A stretch of DNA of 64,000 nt from Gordius sp. MW1 (taxonomy: Eukaryota > Nematomorpha > Gordioida > Gordea > Gordiidae): NCBI GenBank assembly GCA_964036665.1, contig OZ038527.1:12245835-12309834 (forward strand), read 5' to 3'. Position 1 is the stretch's first letter, and each line of letters starts with the position of its first letter. This document shows, piece by piece, positions 12,370-27,368 of the stretch. The notes below the pieces were generated by a model. The model saw only the letters and a program-made list of their open reading frames with translations, was not told the DNA's origin and searched no databases. The translations under genes were made by a program, and so were the position numbers.

Positions 12370-15300
12370 GAAAACGACAACTTTCATCGGATGAATACGG
12401 TTGAATAAAAAAATGTGAAAAATTTTGAGGTAAAAATATTCTTTTTTTTCGATTCTATGTGAAAGAGCGTAAAAAAATATATAAAAATAAGCCAATTTGA
12501 GAATCCTATTATCCTCAATTGACTTCCGAAAAGAGGTTTTAAGCTGCGAGAACTATCATTTTGACAAAAGACAACGTTTTATTGTTGCGATTAGTTTGTT
12601 GTATCGCAACGTGAATGCTTAATTTTTGAAAATTGCTCTATGCGATCATGGTTTCAAAGTAAAGTTTTCTGATTCTGATAAATTTTTACTTTTTATCATG
12701 GAAACAACGTCTGAAAACGACAACTTTCATCGGATGAATACGGTTGAATAAAAAAATGTGAAAAATTTTGAGGTAAAAATATTCTTTTTTTTCGATTCTA
12801 TGTGAAAGAGCGTAAAAAAATATATAAAAATAATCCGATTTGAGAATCCTATTATCCTTGATTGACTTCCGAAAAGAGGTTTTAAGCTGCGAGAACTATC
12901 ATTTTGACAAAAGACAACGTTTTATTGTTGCGATTAGTTTGTTGTATCGTAACGTGAGTGCTTAATTTTTGAAAATTGCTCTATGCGATCATGGTTTCAA
13001 AGTAAAGTTTTCTGATTCTGATAAATTTTTACTTTTTATCATGGAAACAACGTCAGAAAACGACAACTTTCATCGGATGAATACGGTCGAATAAAAAAAT
13101 GTGAAAAATTTTGAGGTAAAAATATTTATTTTTTTCGATTCTATGTGAAAGAGCTTGAAAAAATATATAAAAGTAAGCCGATTTGAGAATCCTATTATCC
13201 TCAATTGACTTCCGAAAAGAGGTTTTAAGCTGCGAGAACTAACATTTTGACAAAAGACAACGTTTTATTGTTGCGATTAGTTTGTTGTATCGTAACGTGA
13301 GTGCTTAATTTTTGAAAACTGCTCTATGCAATCATAATTTCAAAGTAATAGTTTTCTGATTCTGATAAATTTTTACTTTTTATCATGGAAACAACGTCTG
13401 AAAACGACAACTTTCATCGGATGAATATGGTTGAAAGAAAAAAATGTGAAAAATTTTGAGGTAAAAATATTTATTTTTTTCGATTCTATGTGAAAGAGCT
13501 TGAAAAAATATATAAAAGTAAGCCGATTTGAGAATCCTATTATTCTCGATTGACTTCCGAAAAGAGGTTTTAAGTTGCGAGAACTATCATTTTGACAAAA
13601 GACAACGTTTTATTGTTGCGATTAGTTTGTTGTATCAAACGTGAGTGCTTAATTTTTGAAAATTGCTCTATGCGATCATGATTTCAAAGTAATAGTTTTC
13701 TGATTCTGATAAATTTTTACTTTTTATCATGGAAACAACGTCTAAAAACGACAACTTTCATCGGATGAATACGGTTGAAAGAAAAAAATGTGAAAAATTT
13801 TGAGGTAAAAATATTTATTTTTTTCGATTCTATGTGAAAGAGCTTGAAAAAATATATAAAAGTAAGCCGATTTGAGAATCCTATTATCCTCGATTGACTT
13901 CCGAAAAGAGGTTTTAAGCTGCGAGAACTATCATTTTGACAAAAGACAACGTTTTATTGTTGCGATTAGTTTGTTGTATCGCAACGTGAGTGCTTAATTT
14001 TTGAAAATTGCTCCATGCGATCATGATTTCAAAGTAATAGTTTTCTGATTCTGATAAATTTTTACTTTTTATCATGGAAACAACGTCTGAAAACGACAAC
14101 TTTCATCGGATGAATACGGTTGAATAAAAAAATGTGAAAAATTTTGAGGTAAAAATATTCTTTTTTTTCGATTCTATGTGAAAGAGCTTGAAAAAATATA
14201 TAAAAATAAGCCAATTTGAGAATCCTATTATCCTCGATTGACTTCCGAAAAGAGGTTTTAAGTTGCGAGAACTATCATTTTGACAAAAGACAACGTTTTA
14301 TTGTTGCGGTTAGTTTGTTGTATCGCAACGTGAGTGCTTAATTTTAAAACTGCTCTATGCAATCATGATTTAAAAGTAATAGTTTTCTGATTCTGATAAA
14401 TTTTTCTTTTTATCATGGAAACAACGTCTAAAAACGACAAATTTCATCGGATGAATACGGTTGAAAGAAAAAAATGTGAAAAATTTTGAGGTAAAAATAT
14501 TTATTTTTTTCGATTCTATGTGAAAGAGCTTGAAAAAATATATAAAAGTAAGCCGATTTGAGAATCCTATTATCCTCGATTGACTTCCGAAAAGAGGTTT
14601 TAAGCTGCGAGAACTATCATTTTGACAAAAGACAACGTTTTATTGTTGCGATTAGTTTGTTGTATCGCAACGTGAGTGCTTAATTTTTGAAAATTGCTCT
14701 ATGCGATCATGATTTCAAAGTAATAGTTTTCTGATTCTGATAAATTTTTACTTTTTATCATGGAAACAACGTCTGAAAACGACAACTTTCATCGGATGAA
14801 TACGGTTGAATAAAAAAATGTAAAAAATTTTGAGGTAAAAATATTCTTTTTTTTCGATTCTATGTGAAAGAGCGTAAAAAAATATATAAAAATAAGCCAA
14901 TTTGAGAATACTATTATCCTGGATTGACTTCCGAAAAGAGGTTTTAAGCTGCGAGAACTATCATTTTGACAAAAGACAACGTTTTATTGTTGCGATTAGT
15001 TTGTTGTATCGTAACGTGAGTGCTTAATTTTTGAAAATTGCTCTATGCGATCATGATTTCAAAGTAATAGTTTTCTGATTCTGATATATTTTTACTTTTT
15101 ATCATGGAAACAACGTCTGAAAACGACAACTTTCATCGGATGAATACGGTAGAAAGAAAAAAATGTGAAAAATTTTGAGGTAAAAATATTCATTTTTTTT
15201 GATTCTATGTGAAAGAGCTTGAAAAAATATATAAAAGTAAGCCAATTTGAGAATACTATTATCCTGGATTGACTTCCGAAAAGAGGTTTTAAGCTGCGAG

Positions 15301-18300
15301 AACTATCATTTTGACAAAAGACAACGTTTTATTGTTGCGATTAGTTTGTTGTATCGTAACGTGAGTGCTTAATTTTTGAAAATTGCTCTATGCGATCATG
15401 ATTTCAAAGTAATAGTTTTCTGATTCTGATAAATTTTTACTTTTTATCATGGAAACAACGTCTGAAAACGACAACTTTCATCGGATGAATATGGTTGAAA
15501 GAAAAAAATGTGAAAAATTTTGAGGTAAAAATATTCATTTTTTTCGATTCTATGTGAAAGAGCTTGAAAAAATATATAAAAGTAAGCCGATTTGAGAATC
15601 CTATTATCCTCGATTGACTTCCGAAGAGGTTTTAAGCTGCGAGAACTATCATTTTGACAAAAGACAACGTTTTATTGTTGCGATTAGTTTGTTGTATCGC
15701 AACGTGAATGCTTAATTTTTGAAAATTGCTCTATGCGATCATGATTTCAAAGTAATAGTTTTCTGATTCTGATAAATTTTTACTTTTTATCATGGAAACA
15801 ACGTCTGAAAACGACAACTTTCATCGGATGAATACGGTTGAATAAAAAAATGTGAAAAATTTTGAGGTAAAAATATTTATTTTTTTCGATTCTATGTGAA
15901 AGAGCTTGAAAAAATATATAAAAGTAAGCCGATTTGAGAATCCTATTATCCTCAATTGACTTCCGAAAAGAGGTTTTAAGCTGCGAGAACTATCATTTTG
16001 ACAAAAGACAACGTTTTATTGTTGCGATTAGTTTGTTGTATCGCAACGTGAATGCTTAATTTTTGAAAATTGCTCTATGCGATCATGGTTTCAAAGTAAA
16101 GTTTTCTGATTCTGATAAATTTTTACTTTTTATCATGGAAACAACGTCTGAAAACGACAACTTTCATCGGATGAATACGGTTGAATAAAAAAATGTGAAA
16201 AATTTTGAGGTAAAAATATTAATTTTTTTCGATTCTATGTGAAAGAGCTTGAAAAAATATATAAAAGTAAGCCGATTTGAGAATCCTATTATCCTCAATT
16301 GACTTCCGAAGAGGTTTTAAGCTGCGAGAACTATCATTTTGACAAAAGACAACGTTTTATTGTTGCGATTAGTTTGTTGTATCGCAACGTGAATGCTTAA
16401 TTTTTGAAAATTGCTCTATGCGATCATGATTTCAAAGTAATAGTTTTCTGATTCTGATAAATTTTTACTTTTTATCATGGAAACAACGTCTGAAAACGAC
16501 AACTTTCATCGGATGAATACGGTTGAAAGAAAAAAATGTGAAAAATTTTGAGATAAAAATATTTATTTTTTTCGATTTTATGTGAAAGAGCGTAAAAAAA
16601 TATATAAAAGTAAGCCGATTTGAGAATCCTATTATTCTCGATTGACTTCCGAAAAGAGGTTTTAAGCTGCGAGAACTATCATTTTGACAAAAGACAACGT
16701 TTTATTGTTGCGATTAGTTTGTTGTATCGTAACGTGAGTGCTTAATTTTTGAAAATTGCTCTATGCGATCATGATTTCAAAGTAATATTTTTCTGATTCT
16801 GATAAATTTTTACTTTTTATCATGGAAACAACGTCTGAAAACGACAACTTTCATCGGATGAATACGGTTGAAAGAAAAAAATGTGAAAAATTTTGAGGTA
16901 AAAATATTTATTTTTTTCGATTCTATGTGAAAGAGCTTGAAAAAATATATAAAAGTAAGCCGATTTGAGAATCCTATTATCCTCGATTGACTTCCGAAAA
17001 GAGGTTTTAAGCTGCGAGAACTATCATTTTGACAAAAGACAACGTTTTATTGTTGCGATTAGTTTGTTGTATCGTAACGTGAGTGCTTAATTTTTGAAAA
17101 TTGCTCTATGCGATCATGATTTCAAAGTAATAGTTTTCTGATTCTGATAAATTTTTACTTTTTATCATGGAAACAACGTCTGAAAACGACAACTTTCATC
17201 GGATGAATATGGTTGAAAGAAAAAAATGTGAAAAATTTTGAGGTAAAAATATTTATTTTTTTCGATTCTATGTAAAAGAGCTTGAAAAAATATATAAAAG
17301 TAAGCCGATTTGAGAATCCTATTATCCTCAATTGACTTCCGAAAAGAGGTTTTAAGTTGCGAGAACTATCATTTTGACAAAAGACAACGTTTTATTGTTG
17401 CGGTTAGTTTGTTGTATCAAACGAGAGTGCTTAATTTTTGAAAACTGCTCTATGCAATCATGATTTCAAAGTAATAGTTTTCTGATTCTGATAAATTTTT
17501 ACTTTTTATCATGGAAACAACGTCTGAAAACGACAACTTTCATCGGATGAATACGGTTGAATAAAAAAATGTGAAAAATTTTGAGGTAAAAATATTCATT
17601 TTTTTCGATTCTATGTGAAAGAGCTTGAAAAAATATATAAAAGTAAGCCGATTTGAGAATCCTATTATCCTCGATTGACTTCCGAAAAGAGGTTTTAAGT
17701 TGCGAGAACTATCATTTTGACAAAAGACAACGTTTTATTGTTGCGGTTAGTTTGTTGTATCAAACGTGAGTGCTTAATTTTTAAAAACTGCTCTATGCAA
17801 TCATGATTTCAAAGTAATAGTTTTCTGATTCTGATAAATTTTTCTTTTTATCATGGAAACAACGTCTGAAAACGACAACTTTCATCGGATGAATACGGTT
17901 GAATAAAAAAATGTGAAAAATTTTGAGGTAAAAATATTCTTTTTTTTCGATTCTATGTGAAAGAGCGTAAAAAAATATATAAAAATAAGCCAATTTGAGA
18001 ATCCTATTATCCTCGATTGACTTCCGAAAAGAGGTTTTAAGTTGCGAGAACTATCATTTTGACAAAAGACAACGTTTTATTGTTGCGATTAGTTTGTTGT
18101 ATCGCAACGTGAGTGCTTAATTTTTGAAAACTGCTCTATGCGATCATGATTTCAAAGTAATAGTTTTCGGATTCTGATAAATTTTTACTTTTTATCATGG
18201 AAACAACGTCTGAAAACGACAACTTTCATCGGATGAATACGGTTGAAAGAAAAAAATGTGAAAAATTTTGAGGTAAAAATATTTATTTTTTTCGATTCTA

Positions 18301-18776
18301 TGTGAAAGAGCTTGAAAAAATATATAAAAGTAAGCCGATTTGAGAATCCTATTATCCTCGATTGACTTCCGAAAAGAGGTTTTAAGCTGCGAGAACTATC
18401 ATTTTGACAAAAGACAACGTTTTATTGTTGCGATTAGTTTGTTGTATCGTAACGTGAGTGCTTAATTTTTGAAAACTGCTCTATGCAATCATGATTTAAA
18501 AGTAATAGTTTTCTGATTCTGATAAATTTTTACTTTTTATCATGGAAACAACGTCTGAAAACGACAACTTTCATCGGATGAATACGGTTGAATAAAAAAA
18601 TGTAAAAAATTTTGAGGTAAAAATATTCATTTTTTTCGATTCTATGTGAAAGAGCTTGAAAAAATATATAAAAGTAAGCCGATTTGAGAATCCTATTATC
18701 CTCGATTGACTTCCGAAAAGAGGTTTTAAGTTGCGAGAACTATCATTTTGACAAAAGACAACGTTTTATTGTTGCG
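12370..18776 (+). repeat. Higher-order repeat of period 6,875 bp (20 monomers), copy A
   Basis: A 6,407-bp stretch that recurs at 19245-25651. Rare markers shared at identical offset include catggtttcaaagtaaag near 12648 and 12992, aaaataatccg near 12828, gtcgaataa near 13087, gaactaacattt near 13236, gcaatcataattt near 13328, gcggttag with aattttaaaactgc near 14309-14351, ccgaagagg near 15622, cgattttatg near 16573, gtaatattttt near 16792 and caaacgagag near 17418. I found no difference between the two copies. Identity begins just after t/a at 12369/19244 and ends before a/g at 18777/25652. Confidence 0.93.
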
Positions 18777-19244
18777 ATTAGTTTGTTGTATCGCAACGTG
18801 AGTGCTTAATTTTTGAAAATTGCTCTATGCGATCATGATTTCAAAGTAATAGTTTTCTGATTCTGATAAATTTTTACTTTTTATCATGGAAACAACGTCT
18901 GAAAACGACAACTTTCATCGGATGAATACGGTTGAATAAAAAAATGTGAAAAATTTTGAGGTAAAAATATTCTTTTTTTTCGATTCTATGTGAAAGAGCG
19001 TAAAAAAATATATAAAAATAAGCCAATTTGAGAATACTATTATCCTGGATTGACTTCCGAAAAGAGGTTTTAAGCTGCGAGAACTATCATTTTGACAAAA
19101 GACAACGTTTTATTGTTGCGATTAGTTTGTTGTATCGTAACGTGAGTGCTTAATTTTTGAAAATTGCTCTATGCGATCATGATTTCAAAGTAATAGTTTT
19201 CTGATTCTGATATATTTTTACTTTTTATCATGGAAACAACGTCA
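18777..19244 (+). repeat. Interval between the two 20-mer copies
   Basis: About 1.4 monomers of satellite (468 bp) completing the 6,875-bp period. It has perfect-dyad and atcgtaac monomers and the gaatactattatcctgg variant. After copy B the corresponding position switches to gcggttag/atcaaacg monomers instead, which marks the edge of the duplicated tract. Confidence 0.85.
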
Positions 19245-22200
19245 GAAAACGACAACTTTCATCGGATGAATACGGTTGAATAAAAAAATGTGAAAAATTT
19301 TGAGGTAAAAATATTCTTTTTTTTCGATTCTATGTGAAAGAGCGTAAAAAAATATATAAAAATAAGCCAATTTGAGAATCCTATTATCCTCAATTGACTT
19401 CCGAAAAGAGGTTTTAAGCTGCGAGAACTATCATTTTGACAAAAGACAACGTTTTATTGTTGCGATTAGTTTGTTGTATCGCAACGTGAATGCTTAATTT
19501 TTGAAAATTGCTCTATGCGATCATGGTTTCAAAGTAAAGTTTTCTGATTCTGATAAATTTTTACTTTTTATCATGGAAACAACGTCTGAAAACGACAACT
19601 TTCATCGGATGAATACGGTTGAATAAAAAAATGTGAAAAATTTTGAGGTAAAAATATTCTTTTTTTTCGATTCTATGTGAAAGAGCGTAAAAAAATATAT
19701 AAAAATAATCCGATTTGAGAATCCTATTATCCTTGATTGACTTCCGAAAAGAGGTTTTAAGCTGCGAGAACTATCATTTTGACAAAAGACAACGTTTTAT
19801 TGTTGCGATTAGTTTGTTGTATCGTAACGTGAGTGCTTAATTTTTGAAAATTGCTCTATGCGATCATGGTTTCAAAGTAAAGTTTTCTGATTCTGATAAA
19901 TTTTTACTTTTTATCATGGAAACAACGTCAGAAAACGACAACTTTCATCGGATGAATACGGTCGAATAAAAAAATGTGAAAAATTTTGAGGTAAAAATAT
20001 TTATTTTTTTCGATTCTATGTGAAAGAGCTTGAAAAAATATATAAAAGTAAGCCGATTTGAGAATCCTATTATCCTCAATTGACTTCCGAAAAGAGGTTT
20101 TAAGCTGCGAGAACTAACATTTTGACAAAAGACAACGTTTTATTGTTGCGATTAGTTTGTTGTATCGTAACGTGAGTGCTTAATTTTTGAAAACTGCTCT
20201 ATGCAATCATAATTTCAAAGTAATAGTTTTCTGATTCTGATAAATTTTTACTTTTTATCATGGAAACAACGTCTGAAAACGACAACTTTCATCGGATGAA
20301 TATGGTTGAAAGAAAAAAATGTGAAAAATTTTGAGGTAAAAATATTTATTTTTTTCGATTCTATGTGAAAGAGCTTGAAAAAATATATAAAAGTAAGCCG
20401 ATTTGAGAATCCTATTATTCTCGATTGACTTCCGAAAAGAGGTTTTAAGTTGCGAGAACTATCATTTTGACAAAAGACAACGTTTTATTGTTGCGATTAG
20501 TTTGTTGTATCAAACGTGAGTGCTTAATTTTTGAAAATTGCTCTATGCGATCATGATTTCAAAGTAATAGTTTTCTGATTCTGATAAATTTTTACTTTTT
20601 ATCATGGAAACAACGTCTAAAAACGACAACTTTCATCGGATGAATACGGTTGAAAGAAAAAAATGTGAAAAATTTTGAGGTAAAAATATTTATTTTTTTC
20701 GATTCTATGTGAAAGAGCTTGAAAAAATATATAAAAGTAAGCCGATTTGAGAATCCTATTATCCTCGATTGACTTCCGAAAAGAGGTTTTAAGCTGCGAG
20801 AACTATCATTTTGACAAAAGACAACGTTTTATTGTTGCGATTAGTTTGTTGTATCGCAACGTGAGTGCTTAATTTTTGAAAATTGCTCCATGCGATCATG
20901 ATTTCAAAGTAATAGTTTTCTGATTCTGATAAATTTTTACTTTTTATCATGGAAACAACGTCTGAAAACGACAACTTTCATCGGATGAATACGGTTGAAT
21001 AAAAAAATGTGAAAAATTTTGAGGTAAAAATATTCTTTTTTTTCGATTCTATGTGAAAGAGCTTGAAAAAATATATAAAAATAAGCCAATTTGAGAATCC
21101 TATTATCCTCGATTGACTTCCGAAAAGAGGTTTTAAGTTGCGAGAACTATCATTTTGACAAAAGACAACGTTTTATTGTTGCGGTTAGTTTGTTGTATCG
21201 CAACGTGAGTGCTTAATTTTAAAACTGCTCTATGCAATCATGATTTAAAAGTAATAGTTTTCTGATTCTGATAAATTTTTCTTTTTATCATGGAAACAAC
21301 GTCTAAAAACGACAAATTTCATCGGATGAATACGGTTGAAAGAAAAAAATGTGAAAAATTTTGAGGTAAAAATATTTATTTTTTTCGATTCTATGTGAAA
21401 GAGCTTGAAAAAATATATAAAAGTAAGCCGATTTGAGAATCCTATTATCCTCGATTGACTTCCGAAAAGAGGTTTTAAGCTGCGAGAACTATCATTTTGA
21501 CAAAAGACAACGTTTTATTGTTGCGATTAGTTTGTTGTATCGCAACGTGAGTGCTTAATTTTTGAAAATTGCTCTATGCGATCATGATTTCAAAGTAATA
21601 GTTTTCTGATTCTGATAAATTTTTACTTTTTATCATGGAAACAACGTCTGAAAACGACAACTTTCATCGGATGAATACGGTTGAATAAAAAAATGTAAAA
21701 AATTTTGAGGTAAAAATATTCTTTTTTTTCGATTCTATGTGAAAGAGCGTAAAAAAATATATAAAAATAAGCCAATTTGAGAATACTATTATCCTGGATT
21801 GACTTCCGAAAAGAGGTTTTAAGCTGCGAGAACTATCATTTTGACAAAAGACAACGTTTTATTGTTGCGATTAGTTTGTTGTATCGTAACGTGAGTGCTT
21901 AATTTTTGAAAATTGCTCTATGCGATCATGATTTCAAAGTAATAGTTTTCTGATTCTGATATATTTTTACTTTTTATCATGGAAACAACGTCTGAAAACG
22001 ACAACTTTCATCGGATGAATACGGTAGAAAGAAAAAAATGTGAAAAATTTTGAGGTAAAAATATTCATTTTTTTTGATTCTATGTGAAAGAGCTTGAAAA
22101 AATATATAAAAGTAAGCCAATTTGAGAATACTATTATCCTGGATTGACTTCCGAAAAGAGGTTTTAAGCTGCGAGAACTATCATTTTGACAAAAGACAAC

Positions 22201-25200
22201 GTTTTATTGTTGCGATTAGTTTGTTGTATCGTAACGTGAGTGCTTAATTTTTGAAAATTGCTCTATGCGATCATGATTTCAAAGTAATAGTTTTCTGATT
22301 CTGATAAATTTTTACTTTTTATCATGGAAACAACGTCTGAAAACGACAACTTTCATCGGATGAATATGGTTGAAAGAAAAAAATGTGAAAAATTTTGAGG
22401 TAAAAATATTCATTTTTTTCGATTCTATGTGAAAGAGCTTGAAAAAATATATAAAAGTAAGCCGATTTGAGAATCCTATTATCCTCGATTGACTTCCGAA
22501 GAGGTTTTAAGCTGCGAGAACTATCATTTTGACAAAAGACAACGTTTTATTGTTGCGATTAGTTTGTTGTATCGCAACGTGAATGCTTAATTTTTGAAAA
22601 TTGCTCTATGCGATCATGATTTCAAAGTAATAGTTTTCTGATTCTGATAAATTTTTACTTTTTATCATGGAAACAACGTCTGAAAACGACAACTTTCATC
22701 GGATGAATACGGTTGAATAAAAAAATGTGAAAAATTTTGAGGTAAAAATATTTATTTTTTTCGATTCTATGTGAAAGAGCTTGAAAAAATATATAAAAGT
22801 AAGCCGATTTGAGAATCCTATTATCCTCAATTGACTTCCGAAAAGAGGTTTTAAGCTGCGAGAACTATCATTTTGACAAAAGACAACGTTTTATTGTTGC
22901 GATTAGTTTGTTGTATCGCAACGTGAATGCTTAATTTTTGAAAATTGCTCTATGCGATCATGGTTTCAAAGTAAAGTTTTCTGATTCTGATAAATTTTTA
23001 CTTTTTATCATGGAAACAACGTCTGAAAACGACAACTTTCATCGGATGAATACGGTTGAATAAAAAAATGTGAAAAATTTTGAGGTAAAAATATTAATTT
23101 TTTTCGATTCTATGTGAAAGAGCTTGAAAAAATATATAAAAGTAAGCCGATTTGAGAATCCTATTATCCTCAATTGACTTCCGAAGAGGTTTTAAGCTGC
23201 GAGAACTATCATTTTGACAAAAGACAACGTTTTATTGTTGCGATTAGTTTGTTGTATCGCAACGTGAATGCTTAATTTTTGAAAATTGCTCTATGCGATC
23301 ATGATTTCAAAGTAATAGTTTTCTGATTCTGATAAATTTTTACTTTTTATCATGGAAACAACGTCTGAAAACGACAACTTTCATCGGATGAATACGGTTG
23401 AAAGAAAAAAATGTGAAAAATTTTGAGATAAAAATATTTATTTTTTTCGATTTTATGTGAAAGAGCGTAAAAAAATATATAAAAGTAAGCCGATTTGAGA
23501 ATCCTATTATTCTCGATTGACTTCCGAAAAGAGGTTTTAAGCTGCGAGAACTATCATTTTGACAAAAGACAACGTTTTATTGTTGCGATTAGTTTGTTGT
23601 ATCGTAACGTGAGTGCTTAATTTTTGAAAATTGCTCTATGCGATCATGATTTCAAAGTAATATTTTTCTGATTCTGATAAATTTTTACTTTTTATCATGG
23701 AAACAACGTCTGAAAACGACAACTTTCATCGGATGAATACGGTTGAAAGAAAAAAATGTGAAAAATTTTGAGGTAAAAATATTTATTTTTTTCGATTCTA
23801 TGTGAAAGAGCTTGAAAAAATATATAAAAGTAAGCCGATTTGAGAATCCTATTATCCTCGATTGACTTCCGAAAAGAGGTTTTAAGCTGCGAGAACTATC
23901 ATTTTGACAAAAGACAACGTTTTATTGTTGCGATTAGTTTGTTGTATCGTAACGTGAGTGCTTAATTTTTGAAAATTGCTCTATGCGATCATGATTTCAA
24001 AGTAATAGTTTTCTGATTCTGATAAATTTTTACTTTTTATCATGGAAACAACGTCTGAAAACGACAACTTTCATCGGATGAATATGGTTGAAAGAAAAAA
24101 ATGTGAAAAATTTTGAGGTAAAAATATTTATTTTTTTCGATTCTATGTAAAAGAGCTTGAAAAAATATATAAAAGTAAGCCGATTTGAGAATCCTATTAT
24201 CCTCAATTGACTTCCGAAAAGAGGTTTTAAGTTGCGAGAACTATCATTTTGACAAAAGACAACGTTTTATTGTTGCGGTTAGTTTGTTGTATCAAACGAG
24301 AGTGCTTAATTTTTGAAAACTGCTCTATGCAATCATGATTTCAAAGTAATAGTTTTCTGATTCTGATAAATTTTTACTTTTTATCATGGAAACAACGTCT
24401 GAAAACGACAACTTTCATCGGATGAATACGGTTGAATAAAAAAATGTGAAAAATTTTGAGGTAAAAATATTCATTTTTTTCGATTCTATGTGAAAGAGCT
24501 TGAAAAAATATATAAAAGTAAGCCGATTTGAGAATCCTATTATCCTCGATTGACTTCCGAAAAGAGGTTTTAAGTTGCGAGAACTATCATTTTGACAAAA
24601 GACAACGTTTTATTGTTGCGGTTAGTTTGTTGTATCAAACGTGAGTGCTTAATTTTTAAAAACTGCTCTATGCAATCATGATTTCAAAGTAATAGTTTTC
24701 TGATTCTGATAAATTTTTCTTTTTATCATGGAAACAACGTCTGAAAACGACAACTTTCATCGGATGAATACGGTTGAATAAAAAAATGTGAAAAATTTTG
24801 AGGTAAAAATATTCTTTTTTTTCGATTCTATGTGAAAGAGCGTAAAAAAATATATAAAAATAAGCCAATTTGAGAATCCTATTATCCTCGATTGACTTCC
24901 GAAAAGAGGTTTTAAGTTGCGAGAACTATCATTTTGACAAAAGACAACGTTTTATTGTTGCGATTAGTTTGTTGTATCGCAACGTGAGTGCTTAATTTTT
25001 GAAAACTGCTCTATGCGATCATGATTTCAAAGTAATAGTTTTCGGATTCTGATAAATTTTTACTTTTTATCATGGAAACAACGTCTGAAAACGACAACTT
25101 TCATCGGATGAATACGGTTGAAAGAAAAAAATGTGAAAAATTTTGAGGTAAAAATATTTATTTTTTTCGATTCTATGTGAAAGAGCTTGAAAAAATATAT

Positions 25201-25651
25201 AAAAGTAAGCCGATTTGAGAATCCTATTATCCTCGATTGACTTCCGAAAAGAGGTTTTAAGCTGCGAGAACTATCATTTTGACAAAAGACAACGTTTTAT
25301 TGTTGCGATTAGTTTGTTGTATCGTAACGTGAGTGCTTAATTTTTGAAAACTGCTCTATGCAATCATGATTTAAAAGTAATAGTTTTCTGATTCTGATAA
25401 ATTTTTACTTTTTATCATGGAAACAACGTCTGAAAACGACAACTTTCATCGGATGAATACGGTTGAATAAAAAAATGTAAAAAATTTTGAGGTAAAAATA
25501 TTCATTTTTTTCGATTCTATGTGAAAGAGCTTGAAAAAATATATAAAAGTAAGCCGATTTGAGAATCCTATTATCCTCGATTGACTTCCGAAAAGAGGTT
25601 TTAAGTTGCGAGAACTATCATTTTGACAAAAGACAACGTTTTATTGTTGCG
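19245..25651 (+). repeat. Higher-order repeat of period 6,875 bp (20 monomers), copy B
   Basis: Second copy of 12370-18776. Every marker listed for copy A is present 6,875 bp downstream. Its last 1,076 bp also form the start of the following 8-monomer repeat (24576-30116), so the 8-mer amplification used the end of this copy and probably came later. Confidence 0.93.
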
Positions 25652-27368
25652 GTTAGTTTGTTGTATCAAACGTGAGTGCTTAATTTTAAAACTGCTCTAT
25701 GCGATCATGATTTCAAAGTAATAGTTTTCTGATTCTGATATATTTTTACTTTTTATCATGGAAACAACGTCTGAAAACGACAACTTTCATCGGATGAATA
25801 CGGTAGAAAGAAAAAAATGTGAAAAATTTTGAGGTAAAAATATTTATTTTTTTCGATTCTATGTGAAAGAGCTTGAAAAAATATATAAAAATAAGCCGAT
25901 TTGAGAATCCTATTATCCTCGATTGACTTCCGAAAAGAGGTTTTAAGCTGCGAGAACTATCATTTTGACAAAAGACAACGTTTTATTGTTGCGATTAGTT
26001 TGTTGTATCGCAACGTGAGTGCTTAATTTTTGAAAATTGCTCTATGCGATCATGATTTCAAAGTAATAGTTTTCTGATTCTGATAAATTTTTACTTTTTA
26101 TCATGGAAACAACGTCTGAAAACGACAACTTTCATCGGATGAATACGGTTGAATAAAAAAATGTGAAAAATTTTGAGGTAAAAATATTCTTTTTTTTCGA
26201 TTCTATGTGAAAGAGCGTAAAAAAATATATAAAAATAAGCCAATTTGAGAATACTATTATCCTGGATTGACTTCCGAAAAGAGGTTTTAAGCTGCGAGAA
26301 CTATCATTTTGACAAAAGACAACGTTTTATTGTTGCGATTAGTTTGTTGTATCGTAACGTGAGTGCTTAATTTTTGAAAATTGCTCTATGCGATCATGAT
26401 TTCAAAGTAATAGTTTTCTGATTCTGATATATTTTTACTTTTTATCATGGAAACAACGTCAGAAAACGACAACTTTCATCGGATGAATACGGTTGAATAA
26501 AAAAATGTGAAAAATTTTGAGGTAAAAATATTCATTTTTTTCGATTCTATGTGAAAGAGCTTGAAAAAATATATAAAAGTAAGCCGATTTGAGAATCCTA
26601 TTATCCTCAAATCACTTCCGAAAAGAGGTTTTAAGTTGCGAGAACTATCATTTTGACAAAAGACAACGTTTTATTGTTGCGATTAGTTTGTTGTATCGTA
26701 ACGTGAGTGCTTAATTTTTGAAAATTGCTCTATGCGATCATGATTTCAAAGTAATAGTTTTCTGATTCTGATAAATTTTTACTTTTTATCATGGAAACAA
26801 CGTCTGAAAACGACAACTTTCATCGAATGAATACGGTTGAAAGAAAAAAATGTGAAAAATTTTGAGGTAAAAATATTCATTTTTTTCGATTCTATGTGAA
26901 AGAGCTTGAAAAAATATATAAAAGTAAGCCGATTTGAGAATCCTATTATCCTCGATTGACTTCCGAAAAGAGGTTTTAAGCTGCGAGAACTATCATTTTG
27001 ACAAAAGACAACGTTTTACTGTTGCGATTAGTTTGTTGTATCGCAACGTGAGTGCTTAATTTTTGAAAATTGCTCCATGCGATCATGATTTCAAAGTAAT
27101 AGTTTTCTGATTCTGATAAATTTTTACTTTTTATCATGGAAACAACGTCTGAAAACGACAACTTTCATCGGATGAATACGGTTGAATAAAAAAATGTGAA
27201 AAATTTTGAGGTAAAAATATTCATTTTTTTTGATTCTATGTGAAAGAGCGTAAAAAAATATATAAAAATAAGCCAATTTGAGAATCCTATTATCCTTGAT
27301 TGACTTCCGAAGAGGTTTTAAGCTGCGAGAACTATCATTTTGACAAAAGACAACGTTTTATTGTTGCG
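24576..27368 (+). repeat. Higher-order repeat of period 2,748 bp (8 monomers), copy A
   Basis: This 2,793-bp stretch recurs at 27324-30116, so the two copies are strictly tandem and overlap by the length in excess of the period. Shared markers include atttttaaaaactgc near 24653, ttttcggattc near 25040, aattttaaaactgc near 25683, cctcaaatcac near 26607, catcgaatga near 26821, gttttactgttg near 27014, cattttttttgattc near 27222 and ccgaagagg near 27307. No difference was found. Confidence 0.93.
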
